Below are positions 1 to 7,047 of a DNA stretch of 64,000 bases, piece by piece. The notes under the pieces were generated by a model that was given only the letters and a program-made list of their open reading frames with translations, did not search any database and was not told the DNA's origin. The translations under genes and the position numbers were made by a program. The DNA comes from Anaerotardibacter muris (lineage in GTDB: Bacteria; Actinomycetota; Coriobacteriia; Coriobacteriales; Eggerthellaceae): NCBI RefSeq assembly GCF_943192915.1, contig NZ_CALPCD010000001.1, forward strand, positions 310,001 through 374,000, given 5' to 3'. Within the stretch, counting starts at the first letter, position 1. The number at the start of each line of letters is the position of its first letter.

Positions 1-579
1 CCATAATTCCTCGACCACATCGCGCAGGTCTACCATCTGCGAGTCTTTCATGTAACGCGAAAGACGGCGCGCCAAACTGCGCATCACATCGATATCCTGA
101 GCCATGGTAACGCGCACACCAGGGCGCTGCACCTTGATGGCTACGATCTGACCCGTAGCAAGTCTTGCTTTATGCACTTGCGCGAGCGATGCGCTTCCCA
201 ACGGCTTTGGGTCGATCGCATCGAAGATGACCCCAGTATCTGCGCCATAGATAGCCTCTATCGCCTCAAGGACCTCTTGATACGACATCGGCTCGCATTC
301 TTGTTGAAGTTGCGAGAGCGCCTTGCAGTAAGCTTGCGGCAAGATCTCGGAACGCGTGGAGAGGGTCTGACCCACTTTGATGAAGCTGGGGCCCAGGTCC
401 TCGAAGAGATCGCGCAGCTCTTCAGGAGAAAACCCCTGCAAGAAGTTATGCCTGCGCAGGATCTGAACTATCTCATGAACGCGGCGCACGCGCACGCTGC
501 GGCTCAGACCGAATTCGTCGGCTGGGTCGACCTCGGCACGGGTGTTCAGGAAATGTCGTAGCAGCGTGTTATCGGACAT
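1..579 (-). CDS. AarF/UbiB-family (ABC1) kinase-like protein, N-terminal part
   Basis: The reverse strand gives an open frame of 193 residues from an ATG at 579 to the window edge, so the C-terminal part is missing. The reading contains the ABC1/UbiB signature segments: GPSFIKVGQTLSTR near residue 85, followed by an LGSASLAQVHKA segment and an AIKVQRPGV lysine strand. These correspond to the KxGQ motif and the atypical A-rich nucleotide loop of this protein-kinase-like family, which is linked to quinone or isoprenoid-lipid metabolism. An AGGAGAG ribosome site lies about 6 bases upstream. The exact substrate cannot be judged from a fragment. Confidence 0.85.
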   Translation of the reverse strand, partial: MSDNTLLRHFLNTRAEVDPADEFGLSRSVRVRRVHEIVQILRRHNFLQGFSPEELRDLFEDLGPSFIKVGQTLSTRSEILPQAYCKALSQLQQECEPMSYQEVLEAIEAIYGADTGVIFDAIDPKPLGSASLAQVHKARLATGQIVAIKVQRPGVRVTMAQDIDVMRSLARRLSRYMKDSQMVDLRDVVEELW

Positions 580-648
580 GGACTCTCTCCTCTGCGCGTT
601 GCGCACTCACTACCTTCGATTTTACCGTGGCAGGCGTTCAAGACCAAA

Positions 649-687
649 CAAAAGGCGTATGAATCATCGTGACCCATACGCCTTTTG
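649..687 (-). terminator. Rho-independent terminator downstream of the phasin-like gene
   Basis: A 13-bp perfect stem (CAAAAGGCGTATG and its complement) with a 13-base loop. On the minus strand it ends in TTTTGTTT. It lies about 50 bp beyond the stop of the minus-strand gene at 738-1067. Confidence 0.8.
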
Positions 688-737
688 GTGTCTGCCGCAT
701 CGAAGCGACACACACGCTCAACCGAATACTTTGTTAG

Positions 738-1067
738 TTATGCAGAGGCATTCGCATCTGATGCATCAGCTGCTGCAGCATCTGCAGATACCTTGTCTGC
801 AAGTTCAGAGACCTTCGATACGAATTCTGCACGCTGCTCGGGGCTCATTGCCTTGAGCTGCGCGGAAAGAGCTTCGTCGCGCACCTGGTTGAAGGTTTCG
901 CTAGCCTTGTGCTGGAGCTCAGTATTGAGCTGCTTTCCCTGCTCGACAGTGATCTCGCCCTTCTCGATGAGGTTATTCACCAATTCGTTGGCCTTTTCGC
1001 CACCGTAAGCCAATGCCCCTACGCCTGCCAAAAAGATATCTTTAAAACCATCACGGATGTCTGCCAT
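738..1067 (-). CDS. Phasin-like small helical protein
   Basis: A 109-residue protein beginning MADIRDGFKDIFLAGVGALA. The frame is open further upstream, but this ATG is preceded by an AGGGCGG-like ribosome site and starts the conserved-looking sequence. After a short hydrophobic start it is a charged, mostly helical protein with the motif EKGEITVEQGKQLN, followed by KASETFNQVRDEAL, the pattern of small phasin/PhaI-like proteins. The last 15 residues are Ala/Asp/Ser-rich. Related proteins are associated with polyester granules or are of unknown role in bacteria without granules. No PHA synthase is seen nearby, so the function is open. Confidence 0.7.
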   Translation of the reverse strand: MADIRDGFKDIFLAGVGALAYGGEKANELVNNLIEKGEITVEQGKQLNTELQHKASETFNQVRDEALSAQLKAMSPEQRAEFVSKVSELADKVSADAAAADASDANASA

Positions 1068-1541
1068 GATACTTACCGCCCTTCGTTGACCGTTTTCCAT
1101 TGACCTTAGTGTACTCGCTCGTAGATGCTTCGCTTCCCACAACCGCCGAGGTTAGACAAACCGTAACCCGCACGTCACTTTTGTGCGGAGAAGCGGGTAC
1201 GGAGAGATCGATCAAGAGGATCCAAAGCCAATTTGGAAATGGCCGGCTTGCGAACAGGAAACGGACGATCCCACGCTCGATCCCCTTTTGTCTCACAATG
1301 AGCCAAGGCTCTGCGCCTCTGGTCCGTCTTCGCCCCTTAGGGACAAATTGGGGGCAGCCCCCTTTTTGTCCACTCACCTTCACCCCTTAGCAAAAAATCG
1401 CGCCGCCTGGCGCACGGGATGGCGTCAGCGTCTCGAAGTAACAGGGGTTCTTGTACTCTTTATGCATGACTCTTTTCGGCGCCTTAACGCTGGCACCGGG
1501 AAGATCGAACGATAAGACTCAACGAGTAGGAGGGAATGGCC
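1068..1541. other. Intergenic region between divergent genes
   Basis: About 470 bp with no convincing gene. Three overlapping open frames here (1051-1383, 1100-1390, 1183-1515) have no ribosome site and compositionally unlikely proteins. It must hold the promoters of the phasin-like gene (minus) and of the 12alpha-HSDH-like gene (plus). It also carries a family C palindrome at 1340-1371. Confidence 0.5.
1340..1371. repeat. Family C palindrome, copy 1
   Basis: GGACAAATTGGGGG and CCCCCTTTTTGTCC form an imperfect hairpin around GCAG/CAGC. The same unit in the opposite orientation occurs at 63581-63614. Two copies in 64 kb, both between genes, suggest a dispersed REP-like element or a reused terminator hairpin. 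Confidence 0.6.
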
Positions 1542-2342
1542 ATGGGCTTCCTCGAAGGAAAGACAGCGATCATCACGGGCGGCGGACGCGCCGTGCTGAA
1601 AGATGGTTCTTGCGGATCGATCGGCTACGGTATCGCAACGGCTTACGCGAAAGAAGGTGCGAACCTGGTCATCACGGGCCGCAACGTGCAGAAGCTCGAG
1701 GATGCGAAGGAAGAGCTCGAACGCCTTTACGGCATCAAGGTGCTCCCTATCCAGGCTGATGTCAGCGCTGGCAACGACAACGTAGCAACGGTTCAGCATG
1801 TTATCGACGAGACCATGAAGGAATTTGGCCGCATCGACGTGCTGATCAACAACGCACAGGCTTCCGCTTCTGGCGTGCCGCTGAAGGATCACACCACTGA
1901 CCAGTTCGACCTGGCGATCTATTCTGGCCTCTATGCAGCTTTCTACTATATGCAGGCTTGCTATCCTCACCTGAAGGAAACCAAGGGTACCGTGATCAAC
2001 TTCGCTTCTGGCGCAGGTTTGTTCGGTAATGTTGGTCAGTGCTCTTACGCAGCAGCTAAGGAAGGCATTCGTGGCCTGACCCGCGTTGCAGCGAACGAAT
2101 GGGGTGCTGATGGCATCAACGTGAACGTTATCTGCCCGCTGGCTTGGACCGCTCAGCTCGAGAAGTTCCAGGAAGAATATCCTGACGCATTCGAGGCTAA
2201 CGTGCACATGCCTCCGCTGGGCCACTACGGCAACGTCGAGACCGAGATCGGTCGTCCGTGCGTGCAGCTGGCTTCGCCCGACTTCAAGTTCATGTCCGGC
2301 GAGACCATCACACTCGAAGGCGGCATGGGTCTGCGCCCGTAA
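1542..2342 (+). CDS. SDR oxidoreductase, probable 12alpha-hydroxysteroid dehydrogenase
   Basis: 266-residue short-chain dehydrogenase. ATG 1542 is preferred over the in-frame ATG 1536 because AGGAGGG (1528-1534) sits 7 bases before it but only 1 base before the other. The catalytic set is present: Ser156 in NFASG, Tyr169 and Lys173 in YAAAK, and NNAQ in place of NNAG. Long stretches (EELERLYGIKVLP, INNAQASASGVPL, INFASGAGLFGNVGQCSYAA, SGETITLEGGMG) match, from memory, clostridial NADP-dependent 12alpha-HSDHs, which oxidise or reduce the 12-hydroxyl of bile acids. The nucleotide-binding glycine loop (TGGGRAVLKDGSCGSIGYGIA) is several residues longer than in those enzymes as remembered. A BaiA-like gene follows on the same strand. 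Family assignment is firm; bile-acid specificity is inferred. Confidence 0.8.
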   Translation: MGFLEGKTAIITGGGRAVLKDGSCGSIGYGIATAYAKEGANLVITGRNVQKLEDAKEELERLYGIKVLPIQADVSAGNDNVATVQHVIDETMKEFGRIDVLINNAQASASGVPLKDHTTDQFDLAIYSGLYAAFYYMQACYPHLKETKGTVINFASGAGLFGNVGQCSYAAAKEGIRGLTRVAANEWGADGINVNVICPLAWTAQLEKFQEEYPDAFEANVHMPPLGHYGNVETEIGRPCVQLASPDFKFMSGETITLEGGMGLRP

Positions 2343-2403
2343 CATCGAATCTGCTGGGCTGCGGCTGCAGCAAGCCTCAGTCGTCCCGGGCTTTCTTGTC
2401 TTT

Positions 2404-2448
2404 GGGGATGGGTTCAATTTTGTCCAGGACAAAAATGAACCTGTCCCC
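2404..2448. repeat. Family A REP-like palindrome, short form
   Basis: GGGGATGGGTTCAATTTTGTCC, then AGG, then its near-complement ending in CCTGTCCCC, followed by a T-rich run (TTTCTTTT). It lies 60 bp after the stop of the 12alpha-HSDH-like gene and may terminate its transcript. Confidence 0.75.
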
Positions 2449-2535
2449 TTTCTTTTCAATCGGGTTACATCATCGAGGGCACTGACGAAATGATGGTACT
2501 GTTTACGCATTCAACTTTTAGAAAAGGAGCCTGAA

Positions 2536-3288
2536 ATGAAATTATTGGAAGGAAAAGTTGCTGTTGTAACGGGTGGCACCCGCGGCATCGGCTTCGGCAT
2601 CGTGGAGAAGTTCCTCGAGCACGGGGCGAAGGTTGCCGTCTTGGGTTCTCGCCAGGAAACCGTTGATGCAGCCCTCGAGAAGATCAAGAAAGAGCATGCA
2701 GATGCGCCTGTTTTGGGTCTTCATCCTACTCTGACCGATCCTGACGAGATGACCGCCGCCTTCAATACCGTGGTCGACACGTTCGGTTCGCTCGACGTCT
2801 TGGCGAACAATGCGGGAACCGATTCGCGCACCAAGCTGGTCGACTATACGCTTGATGAATTCCAGAAGGTCATGCGCCTGAATGTTGAGGCAACTTTCGT
2901 GTGTTCTCAGGCTGCTGCGCGCATCATGATCGAGCAGGGCAAGGGCGGTTCGATCATCAACACCTCTTCCATGGTGAGCATCTATGGCCAGCCTGCCGGT
3001 TGCGCCTACCCCACCTCGAAGTTCGCTGTGAATGGCATGACCAAGTCGCTCGCACGTGAACTGGCACCGCATAAGATCCGCGTGAATGCAGTTGCTCCCG
3101 GCGTTATCCACACCGATATGGTGGACGCGCTGCCCAAAGAGGTCATCGAGCCGCTGATCAAGGCTATTCCGCTTGGTCGCATGGGTGAGCCTGAAGACAT
3201 CGGCAACGCATTCGTATTCCTGGCTTCCGATATGGCGGATTACGTTTCTGGCGACGTCCTCTCTGTCGACGGTCTTTCGCGCACCTAG
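2536..3288 (+). CDS. SDR oxidoreductase, BaiA-like 3alpha-hydroxysteroid dehydrogenase
   Basis: 250-residue classical SDR with the TGGTRGIG nucleotide-binding motif (about residues 13-20), NNAG, Ser144/Ser145, Tyr158 and Lys162 (YPTSK), and a C-terminal SVDG. The length, the TGGTRGIGF start, the VLGLHPTLT stretch, the APGVIHTDM segment and the Tyr/Lys spacing resemble BaiA, the 3alpha-HSDH of bile-acid 7-dehydroxylating clostridia. AAAAGGAG precedes the ATG. It follows the 12alpha-HSDH-like gene by 190 bp with a family A palindrome between them. Other SDR substrates (3-oxoacyl or other secondary alcohols) cannot be excluded. Confidence 0.7.
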   Translation: MKLLEGKVAVVTGGTRGIGFGIVEKFLEHGAKVAVLGSRQETVDAALEKIKKEHADAPVLGLHPTLTDPDEMTAAFNTVVDTFGSLDVLANNAGTDSRTKLVDYTLDEFQKVMRLNVEATFVCSQAAARIMIEQGKGGSIINTSSMVSIYGQPAGCAYPTSKFAVNGMTKSLARELAPHKIRVNAVAPGVIHTDMVDALPKEVIEPLIKAIPLGRMGEPEDIGNAFVFLASDMADYVSGDVLSVDGLSRT

Positions 3289-3292
3289 TCTT

Positions 3293-3401
3293 GGGGACGG
3301 GTTCATTTTTGTCCCGGACAGTTTGGGGACAGGTTCAGATTGCCAAATGGTGAATTTGAACCTGTCCCCTTTTTGTCCCGGACAAAAATGAACCCGTCCC
3401 C
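3293..3401. repeat. Family A REP-like palindrome, long nested form
   Basis: A palindrome within a palindrome. The outer arms run from GGGGACGGGTTCATTTTTG at 3293 to the complement ending at 3401. The inner arms are GGGGACAGGTTCAGATT and AATTTGAACCTGTCCCC. It begins 5 bases after the stop of the BaiA-like gene. The same two-layer structure recurs at 58873-58988. Confidence 0.85.
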
Positions 3402-3451
3402 AGAGTGTCTTGTATAGTTGGGGGAAACGGAAAATTGGGGATTGGAGAGAT

Positions 3452-4303
3452 ATGGCCAGCGCTCAGGATACGTTCACTTTGAAGAATGGCGTGACCATGC
3501 CATGCATCGGATTCGGCACGTACGACACGTCTGACGAAGATGCTTGCCGTGTGGTGCTCGATGCGATCGAGGTTGGATATCGTCTTATCGATACTGCCGC
3601 TATTTACAAGAATGAAGCAGGTATCGGGAAGGCCATCGCCACCAGCGGCGTGTCCCGCGAAGAGCTGTTCATCACCTCGAAAGTTTGGAACACTCACCGC
3701 GGTTACGACAAGACCATGGAGTCTTTCGAGGCATCGCTCGAGCGCTTGGGGCTTACCTATATCGATCTGTTCTTGATCCATTGGCCTGCGAACGAAAAGC
3801 AGTTCGGCGCTGACGCTGAGCAGATCAATGCTGACACCTGGCGTGCGCTCGAGGATCTTTACCAGGCGGACCGCGTGCGTGCGATCGGGCTTTCGAACTT
3901 CAAGCCACATCATATCGAAGGCCTTATGAAGCATGCCAAGATAGAACCGATGGTCAACCAGATCGAATACTATCCAGGCCGCATGCAGGCTGAAACGCTC
4001 GAATACAGTCTTGAACAAGGCATGGTGGTAGAAGCGTGGAGCCCGCTCGGGCGCGGCAAGACGCTCACAAATGAGAGCATCGCGGCCATTGGTGCGCGTT
4101 ATGGCAAGAGCAATGCGCAGGTGTGCTTGCGTTGGCTCATCCAGCAGGGCATGTTGCCGTTGCCGAAGTCGGGCAACATCGAGCGCATGGCACAGAACCT
4201 TGACGTGTTCGATTTCGAGCTTACGCCAGGGGAAATGGAGATCATCACGCAACAAGAGAACCCAACAGGGCGTTTTTGGGATGCGGACGAGATCGACTTC
4301 TAG
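3452..4303 (+). CDS. Aldo/keto reductase
   Basis: 283-residue AKR-fold oxidoreductase using NADPH. ATG 3452 is chosen because GGAGAG lies just upstream; the frame extends 14 codons further without a ribosome site. The catalytic tetrad segments are visible: GYRLIDTAAIYKNE (Asp, Tyr), ITSKVWNTH (Lys) and IDLFLIHWP (His). GLSNF and LPKSGN, typical of the 2,5-diketo-D-gluconate reductase/morphine reductase branch, are also present. The substrate is unknown. It is the third reductase in a row after two hydroxysteroid-dehydrogenase-like genes, separated from them by a family A palindrome. Confidence 0.9.
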   Translation: MASAQDTFTLKNGVTMPCIGFGTYDTSDEDACRVVLDAIEVGYRLIDTAAIYKNEAGIGKAIATSGVSREELFITSKVWNTHRGYDKTMESFEASLERLGLTYIDLFLIHWPANEKQFGADAEQINADTWRALEDLYQADRVRAIGLSNFKPHHIEGLMKHAKIEPMVNQIEYYPGRMQAETLEYSLEQGMVVEAWSPLGRGKTLTNESIAAIGARYGKSNAQVCLRWLIQQGMLPLPKSGNIERMAQNLDVFDFELTPGEMEIITQQENPTGRFWDADEIDF

Positions 4304-4316
4304 CAAAGTCTATTGG

Positions 4317-4488
4317 GCGCTTCGGCTGTTGGGTAAGGGTGCATAATTTACCCGCTACCCTGTTCGCCCTTCGGGCTCATGCGGTCGTTCTCCAGTTTTA
4401 TTTATGCGAACCCAGCTTAAGCTGGGTTCTGTCTTTTTAAATGGCTATACGAAGTAAATTCTGTGCCCTTACCCAACAGCCGAAGCGC
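4317..4488. repeat. Family B long palindromic element, copy 1
   Basis: 172 bp. The outer arms 4317-4339 and 4466-4488 are 23 bp and perfectly complementary. Inside them AATTTAC and GTAAATT pair. The core holds a GCCC-TTC-GGGC hairpin (4366-4376) and a 22-nt perfect palindrome at 4408-4429 followed by TGTCTTTTT. Other copies are at 52540-52734, 55057-55227 and 58813-59069, with a fragment at 25841-25879. No open frame is seen. It lies between the AKR stop and the terminator at 4523-4553. Confidence 0.9.
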
Positions 4489-4522
4489 GTGCACTGGTTT
4501 TGAAGAAGTCGATCAGGGCATG

Positions 4523-4553
4523 AAAAAACCCGAGCGCGTGGCTCGGGTTTTTT
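4523..4553. terminator. Bidirectional terminator
   Basis: AAAAAA, CCCGAGC, 5-base loop, GCTCGGG, TTTTTT. It works on paper in both directions and sits 24 bp after the lipoprotein gene stop on the minus strand. Confidence 0.9.
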
Positions 4554-4577
4554 GTTGTGCTCAGTTGTTTTGACTGA

Positions 4578-5168
4578 TTAGAGGCTGTTCATGATGCTGG
4601 AGGGGAAGAGAGCCTCTTGGAGGATCTCGCCAGAATCACTTGCCATCTCCCAGTTACCTGCAACCTTCACCACGTCAAATTCGATGACCTTGGTCTCGGT
4701 GGTGGGCAGATCCTTGATAGTGTCGATGACCAGCTGACCGATCGCTGCGTTCATGTCTTCAGCCTCTGCCAAAGAACCATCTGCAACAGCATTCTGAGCT
4801 GCCGTGGTCAGCGCGCTCTGGAAAGTAGTGAGGTCCTTGGTGGTGAACACGACACCAACGGTAGCCTTATCGCCGTCAACCTTGATGCTGTCGATCTTGT
4901 AATCGAATTCGCTGAAGATCGCGTCATACGCGTCTGCGGCAGTGATGCCATAAGCGCTCAGCGAAGCGAACTCGCTCGAAGCAGCTGACAACTGCTCGAT
5001 CTCTTCAGCGCTTGCATTCTTTACCTCGTCGAACTCCTCGGTGACGACCTTGCGTACTGCGTCTTCAGCATTTTCCGCGCAACCTGCGAGGAAGGTGCAG
5101 CAGCAAGCGACGAACACAGCCAGGAGCGCGATGATGCCCTTCTGGGCCCATGCCTGAGCCTTTTCCAT
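4578..5168 (-). CDS. Putative lipoprotein
   Basis: 196 residues from ATG 5168, which has AGGAGA 6 bases upstream. An N-terminal hydrophobic helix (residues 11-29) ends in the lipobox LAGC, with Cys30 as the likely lipidated residue, followed by an acidic segment. The rest is an alternating helix/strand domain of about 160 residues with no catalytic motif seen. It resembles the small secreted DUF4878/DUF5105-type lipoproteins of Firmicutes and Actinobacteria, which are of unknown function. It stands alone, with a terminator downstream. Confidence 0.8.
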   Translation of the reverse strand: MEKAQAWAQKGIIALLAVFVACCCTFLAGCAENAEDAVRKVVTEEFDEVKNASAEEIEQLSAASSEFASLSAYGITAADAYDAIFSEFDYKIDSIKVDGDKATVGVVFTTKDLTTFQSALTTAAQNAVADGSLAEAEDMNAAIGQLVIDTIKDLPTTETKVIEFDVVKVAGNWEMASDSGEILQEALFPSSIMNSL

Positions 5169-5339
5169 GTGGATCTCCTCTCGATATCTCTCAATTGCGA
5201 TGCGGTGCACCGCGTAGAGTATTGTAGCAACACTTGCATCGGAGAACCCTCTGAAATCAAGAATAGATTCCGCCCTGCCGAAGAGGCGGGCGTCTGCGTG
5301 GCTTCGCGGCTCATGTTCCCGCGCTGAGCCAGCGAACCT

Positions 5340-5362
5340 GGCCTGTCCCCGAAGTATCCAGT
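5340..5362. repeat. Family A fragment
   Basis: GGCCTGTCCCCGAAGTATCC is a degenerate half of the family A repeat. It touches the stop codon of the glutamate-cysteine ligase gene (minus strand). Confidence 0.5.
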
Positions 5363-6661
5363 TTAGGCTTGAGGGAGGACCCAGTTCTTGGTCTGGGCGA
5401 ATTTTTCCAAAGGATCAAGATAGGATCGTTCGTTGGCGGGCAGCGCTTTACGCGCCAGCGAGAAGAGCAGGTCTATCCAGCTGCGAAGAGTTTTCGCGTG
5501 GTCGCCATAGAATGTGGCGTCGTAGCCGTGCTTGCGAATGGCATCGATGGCCTCTTCGACATCTTGCTCGGTCAAAGGCCACACGTCTTTACCTTGGTCA
5601 TCCTTGACAACGCCGAACGCTTGCTCGAGCGCACGCAAGCTTTCATCGCTATAGAACAGGCCCTTCACCAGTGCGGCATAGCCCTCAAGGTATTCTTGGG
5701 GCAGCGAATCAGCGGGGCGGATCTCGACGAAGCGCTTCAAGCGCACATCGGGCCAGAACATCGAGATAAGATGCTCGATATCTTCCTTGGTCATGGCGGT
5801 ATCAGCATAGACCTCGCTCGAGGGACGCGTAGATTCAGCCTGGGGCGTGGTAGTGCCGTCGGCATTCTTCTTATTGATGAAGATAGGCGAAGTACGAAGC
5901 AACCAGTCGGCATAGGCAGCAAAGCCGAAATCGGGATCGAAGACGCTCGGTACCACACCGCAACGAGCATCATCGACGTTGCGCCATACCGCCAAACGCA
6001 CGAGCGGATAAGCTCCCACTTCGCGCTCATAGACTGCCACGTTGTCCGCGATAGCACCCAGGATAGGAGCCAGCGCGCTAGCCACGCGCATCTTGCGAAC
6101 AGCATCATCTTCACTGATGTAGTCGATAGAGACTTGAGTGGATGCCGAAGCACGCATCATGCGCAGGCCCAAAGTTCCCAAGTCTGCGAAATGCTTGTCC
6201 ATCAGGCGATATCGCTCTTTAGGGATGAGCTTGAGCTCTTCGGCCTTGCGGGTAGGATGATAGCCCGCATTCACCAACTTGGCACCGTGATCAGCCAGAT
6301 ACGGATCGAGCGCCTCACGAAAATGCTGGTAGGCAGCACCGATCTCTTCGATGGATTCGAACGGCGCGATGCTCACTTCGATCTGCGCCGAAGGCTCGAG
6401 CGTAATGGAGGCTTCCTCGTTCGCGCACCCGATCAATTCCCCTTCAGTATTCTGGAACATAGCGGGATAGGTGCGCAGCAGATGATTCAATACATCTCTA
6501 AGACCAGGGATGTTACCTTGAGGCTCATAGGTGAACGGGGTGCCGTCATCTTCCACGATGATGAAATGCTCGACCTCAACGCCCAGCTTACGATCGAGCT
6601 CTTTCGAACCTGACTTGAAATAGTCGATCAAGCTCTGGCGATTTTCGTCGGCGATCGTCAT
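5363..6661 (-). CDS. gshA: Glutamate-cysteine ligase, GCS2 family
   Basis: 432 residues from ATG 6661, with GGAGG 5 bases before it; ten codons of open frame lie upstream without support. The start SLIDYFKSGSK..LGVEVEHFI matches the GxExE-containing glutamate-binding region of the plant/actinobacterial-type ligase. Further matches are SASTQVSIDY, and a FVEIRPADSLP segment typical of EgtA/GshA proteins. It would join glutamate and cysteine by ATP hydrolysis, the first step of glutathione-type thiol synthesis. No glutathione synthetase is nearby, so the end product (gamma-glutamylcysteine itself, or glutathione) is open. Confidence 0.88.
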   Translation of the reverse strand: MTIADENRQSLIDYFKSGSKELDRKLGVEVEHFIIVEDDGTPFTYEPQGNIPGLRDVLNHLLRTYPAMFQNTEGELIGCANEEASITLEPSAQIEVSIAPFESIEEIGAAYQHFREALDPYLADHGAKLVNAGYHPTRKAEELKLIPKERYRLMDKHFADLGTLGLRMMRASASTQVSIDYISEDDAVRKMRVASALAPILGAIADNVAVYEREVGAYPLVRLAVWRNVDDARCGVVPSVFDPDFGFAAYADWLLRTSPIFINKKNADGTTTPQAESTRPSSEVYADTAMTKEDIEHLISMFWPDVRLKRFVEIRPADSLPQEYLEGYAALVKGLFYSDESLRALEQAFGVVKDDQGKDVWPLTEQDVEEAIDAIRKHGYDATFYGDHAKTLRSWIDLLFSLARKALPANERSYLDPLEKFAQTKNWVLPQA

Positions 6662-7047
6662 GGTTGCCTCCTCTGGCACTTTGCGGTCCACCTCGTGTTA
6701 TGTCTCGAAACGCCCGAAAAGTTCAAAAAAATGTAAGTGATCTCTTAATTCTACATCAGATTTTTTTCAAATCTGGTTGAGGTCGTTCGTGCACACTAAG
6801 TCGTAAGAATTCTGGCACATCGCTTTTCGCTTTGCTCGTCCCCACCCCTTATCGCGCGTTTCGTTCTTGTTCCACATCTTGCATAGCTTGCGCTCATTAG
6901 CGTGCTTGCTGCATCTTGCACCCTTGATGCCGTAAGCACGTTGCCCTCATCTTGTTGCGCGACCATCTTCAGCTCACAGCATATCAGTATCGCTTTTGCT
7001 CGCACGTCACTTGACCATCAGTTACTGCCCGAGAGAAAGAGGATGCC
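6662..7047. other. Divergent promoter region between gshA and the surface operon
   Basis: 386 bp without a credible gene. It must contain the start signals of both divergent units. A weak dyad (CAGATTT..AAATCTG) at about 6758-6776 was the only structure noticed. No confident -35/-10 pair was found. Confidence 0.4.

Noticed and set aside
1051..1515. Three overlapping small frames between the phasin-like gene and the first SDR
   Set aside because: They overlap each other on both strands and cross the family C palindrome; no ribosome site or recognisable protein.
4445..4460. GCTATACGAAGTAAATT in the family B right end resembles a loxP arm (TATACGAAGTTAT)
   Set aside because: Only about ten bases match, the left end is not the matching partner, there is no spacer plus second arm, and copy 4 reads GCTATGCGAAGT. 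Treated as chance.
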